A stretch of 24,154 nt of DNA from Clostridiales bacterium (lineage in GTDB: Bacteria; Bacillota; Clostridia; Oscillospirales; Oscillospiraceae), in NCBI GenBank assembly GCA_020861055.1, contig JAJBTD010000068.1, positions 1 through 24,154 of the forward strand, in the 5' to 3' direction. The notes under the pieces are model-generated. The model searched no databases. It was not told the origin of the DNA and saw only the letters and a program-made list of their open reading frames with translations. Position 1 is the stretch's first letter. Every line of letters starts with the position of its first letter. This document shows, one piece after another, positions 23,681 to 24,154 of this stretch. The translations under genes were made by a program, and so were the position numbers.

Positions 23681-23707
23681 TTGTGCAAAAGGGAAATTCA
23701 GTATAAT
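23681..23707 (+). promoter_or_regulatory. Promoter of sdaAB
   Basis: A perfect TATAAT at 23702-23707. The best -35-like hexamer is TTGTGC at 23681-23686, with a short 15-bp spacer. Transcription would start near 23714, leaving a leader of about 75 nt. Confidence 0.55.
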
Positions 23708-23788
23708 ATATCAATAGACTCTGAACATATCCTGGCAGCATTTTCCACCACCTGTGGACAACTCGCTATGATTTCGGGGAGGTATCTC

Positions 23789-24154
23789 ATGATCGTCAGT
23801 ATGTTTGAGGTGGCCGGGCCTATCATGGTCGGGCCCTCCAGCTCCCACACAGCCGGGGCCGCCCGCCTGAGCCGTCTGGCTACTCTGTTTCTCAGTCAAC
23901 CATTTACCCACGTCTCCTTCGGTCTCCACGGCTCCTTCGCCCGAACCTATCATGGCCACGGCACCGATTTGGCTCTGGTGGCCGGAGTTCTGGGGATCCG
24001 GCAGGAGGATGAGGAGATGAAGCGCTCCTTCCAGGTCGCCCAGGAACGGGGCATCACCTATGAATTCTATCCCACCGACCTGGGGGACGCCCATGAGAAT
24101 TCGGTAGCCATGGATTTCACCCTCCGGGATGGCAGCCATACCCAGATCGTGGGC
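23789..24154 (+). CDS. sdaAB: L-serine dehydratase, iron-sulfur-dependent, beta subunit (3' cut by window)
   Basis: The frame is open from ATG 23789 to the window end (122 residues seen of about 220 expected). GGGGAGG at 23776-23782 precedes the start. The N-terminus VAGPIMVGPSSSHTAGAARL is the hallmark of the beta (regulatory/substrate-binding) subunit of the two-subunit clostridial enzyme, followed by FGLHGSFARTYHGHGTDLAL. Family knowledge: with the alpha subunit, which carries the 4Fe-4S cluster, it deaminates L-serine to pyruvate and ammonia. The alpha gene would be expected just beyond the window. Confidence 0.95.
   Translation, partial: MIVSMFEVAGPIMVGPSSSHTAGAARLSRLATLFLSQPFTHVSFGLHGSFARTYHGHGTDLALVAGVLGIRQEDEEMKRSFQVAQERGITYEFYPTDLGDAHENSVAMDFTLRDGSHTQIVG

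Noticed and set aside
23748..23764. TGTGGACAA in the sdaAB leader as a DnaA box or origin element.
   Set aside because: A single imperfect copy with no cluster of boxes, no AT-rich unwinding region and no dnaA or dnaN nearby.

Overview
The window is a GC-rich, densely packed bacterial chromosome segment. The gene content points to a gut Clostridia/Firmicutes lineage of the Oscillospiraceae (Flavonifractor/Lawsonibacter-like) type. Supporting signs are a long-form hibernation factor, an Fe-S type PurF, a two-subunit Fe-S L-serine dehydratase, archaeal-type short LeuC/LeuD pairs, strong purine-rich ribosome binding sites and many extended -10 promoters. The taxonomic call is inference from gene content. 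No phage, IS element, CRISPR array, rRNA or tRNA is visible.

Layout. 1-363 is the 3' end of a class I fumarase alpha subunit. 505-1047 is hpf. 1139-2716 (minus) is a COG2509-type FAD dehydrogenase. 3000-5140 is a zinc-ribbon protein followed by guaB. 5283-10939 looks like one long transcription unit from a clear promoter: two tandem small+large aconitase-superfamily hydratase pairs (S-L-S-L), then purF and trmO, closed by an 18-bp hairpin. 11082-14337 is a VTC polyphosphate polymerase, a DUF4956 membrane protein and a Cthe_2159-type beta-helix lipoprotein. 14499-19173 is an amidoligase-type cluster: circularly permuted ATP-grasp, alpha-E protein, transglutaminase-like protein and two AstE/AspA (M14) paralogs. 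On the minus strand, 19278-21391 holds an M20 amidohydrolase translationally coupled to an S66 LD-carboxypeptidase. 21630-22550 is an AEC transporter, 22616-23563 (minus) a sugar nucleotidyltransferase, and 23789-24154 the start of sdaAB.

Points of most interest. (1) The ATP-grasp gene is split by an in-frame TAG at codon 70 and the LD-carboxypeptidase gene by an in-frame TGA at codon 39. Both reading frames continue with family-typical sequence on each side, so both are recent nonsense lesions or sequence errors. TAG and TGA end other genes here normally, so global recoding is unlikely. (2) The second M14 paralog has lost both zinc-binding histidines and the catalytic glutamate while its partner keeps all of them, which suggests a pseudoenzyme/enzyme pair inside the ATP-grasp/alpha-E/transglutaminase system. 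(3) That cluster's best promoter fires directly into a 16-bp intrinsic terminator upstream of its first gene. (4) The S-L-S-L hydratase array has no leuA or leuB beside it and sits between guaB and purF, so its substrates are open.
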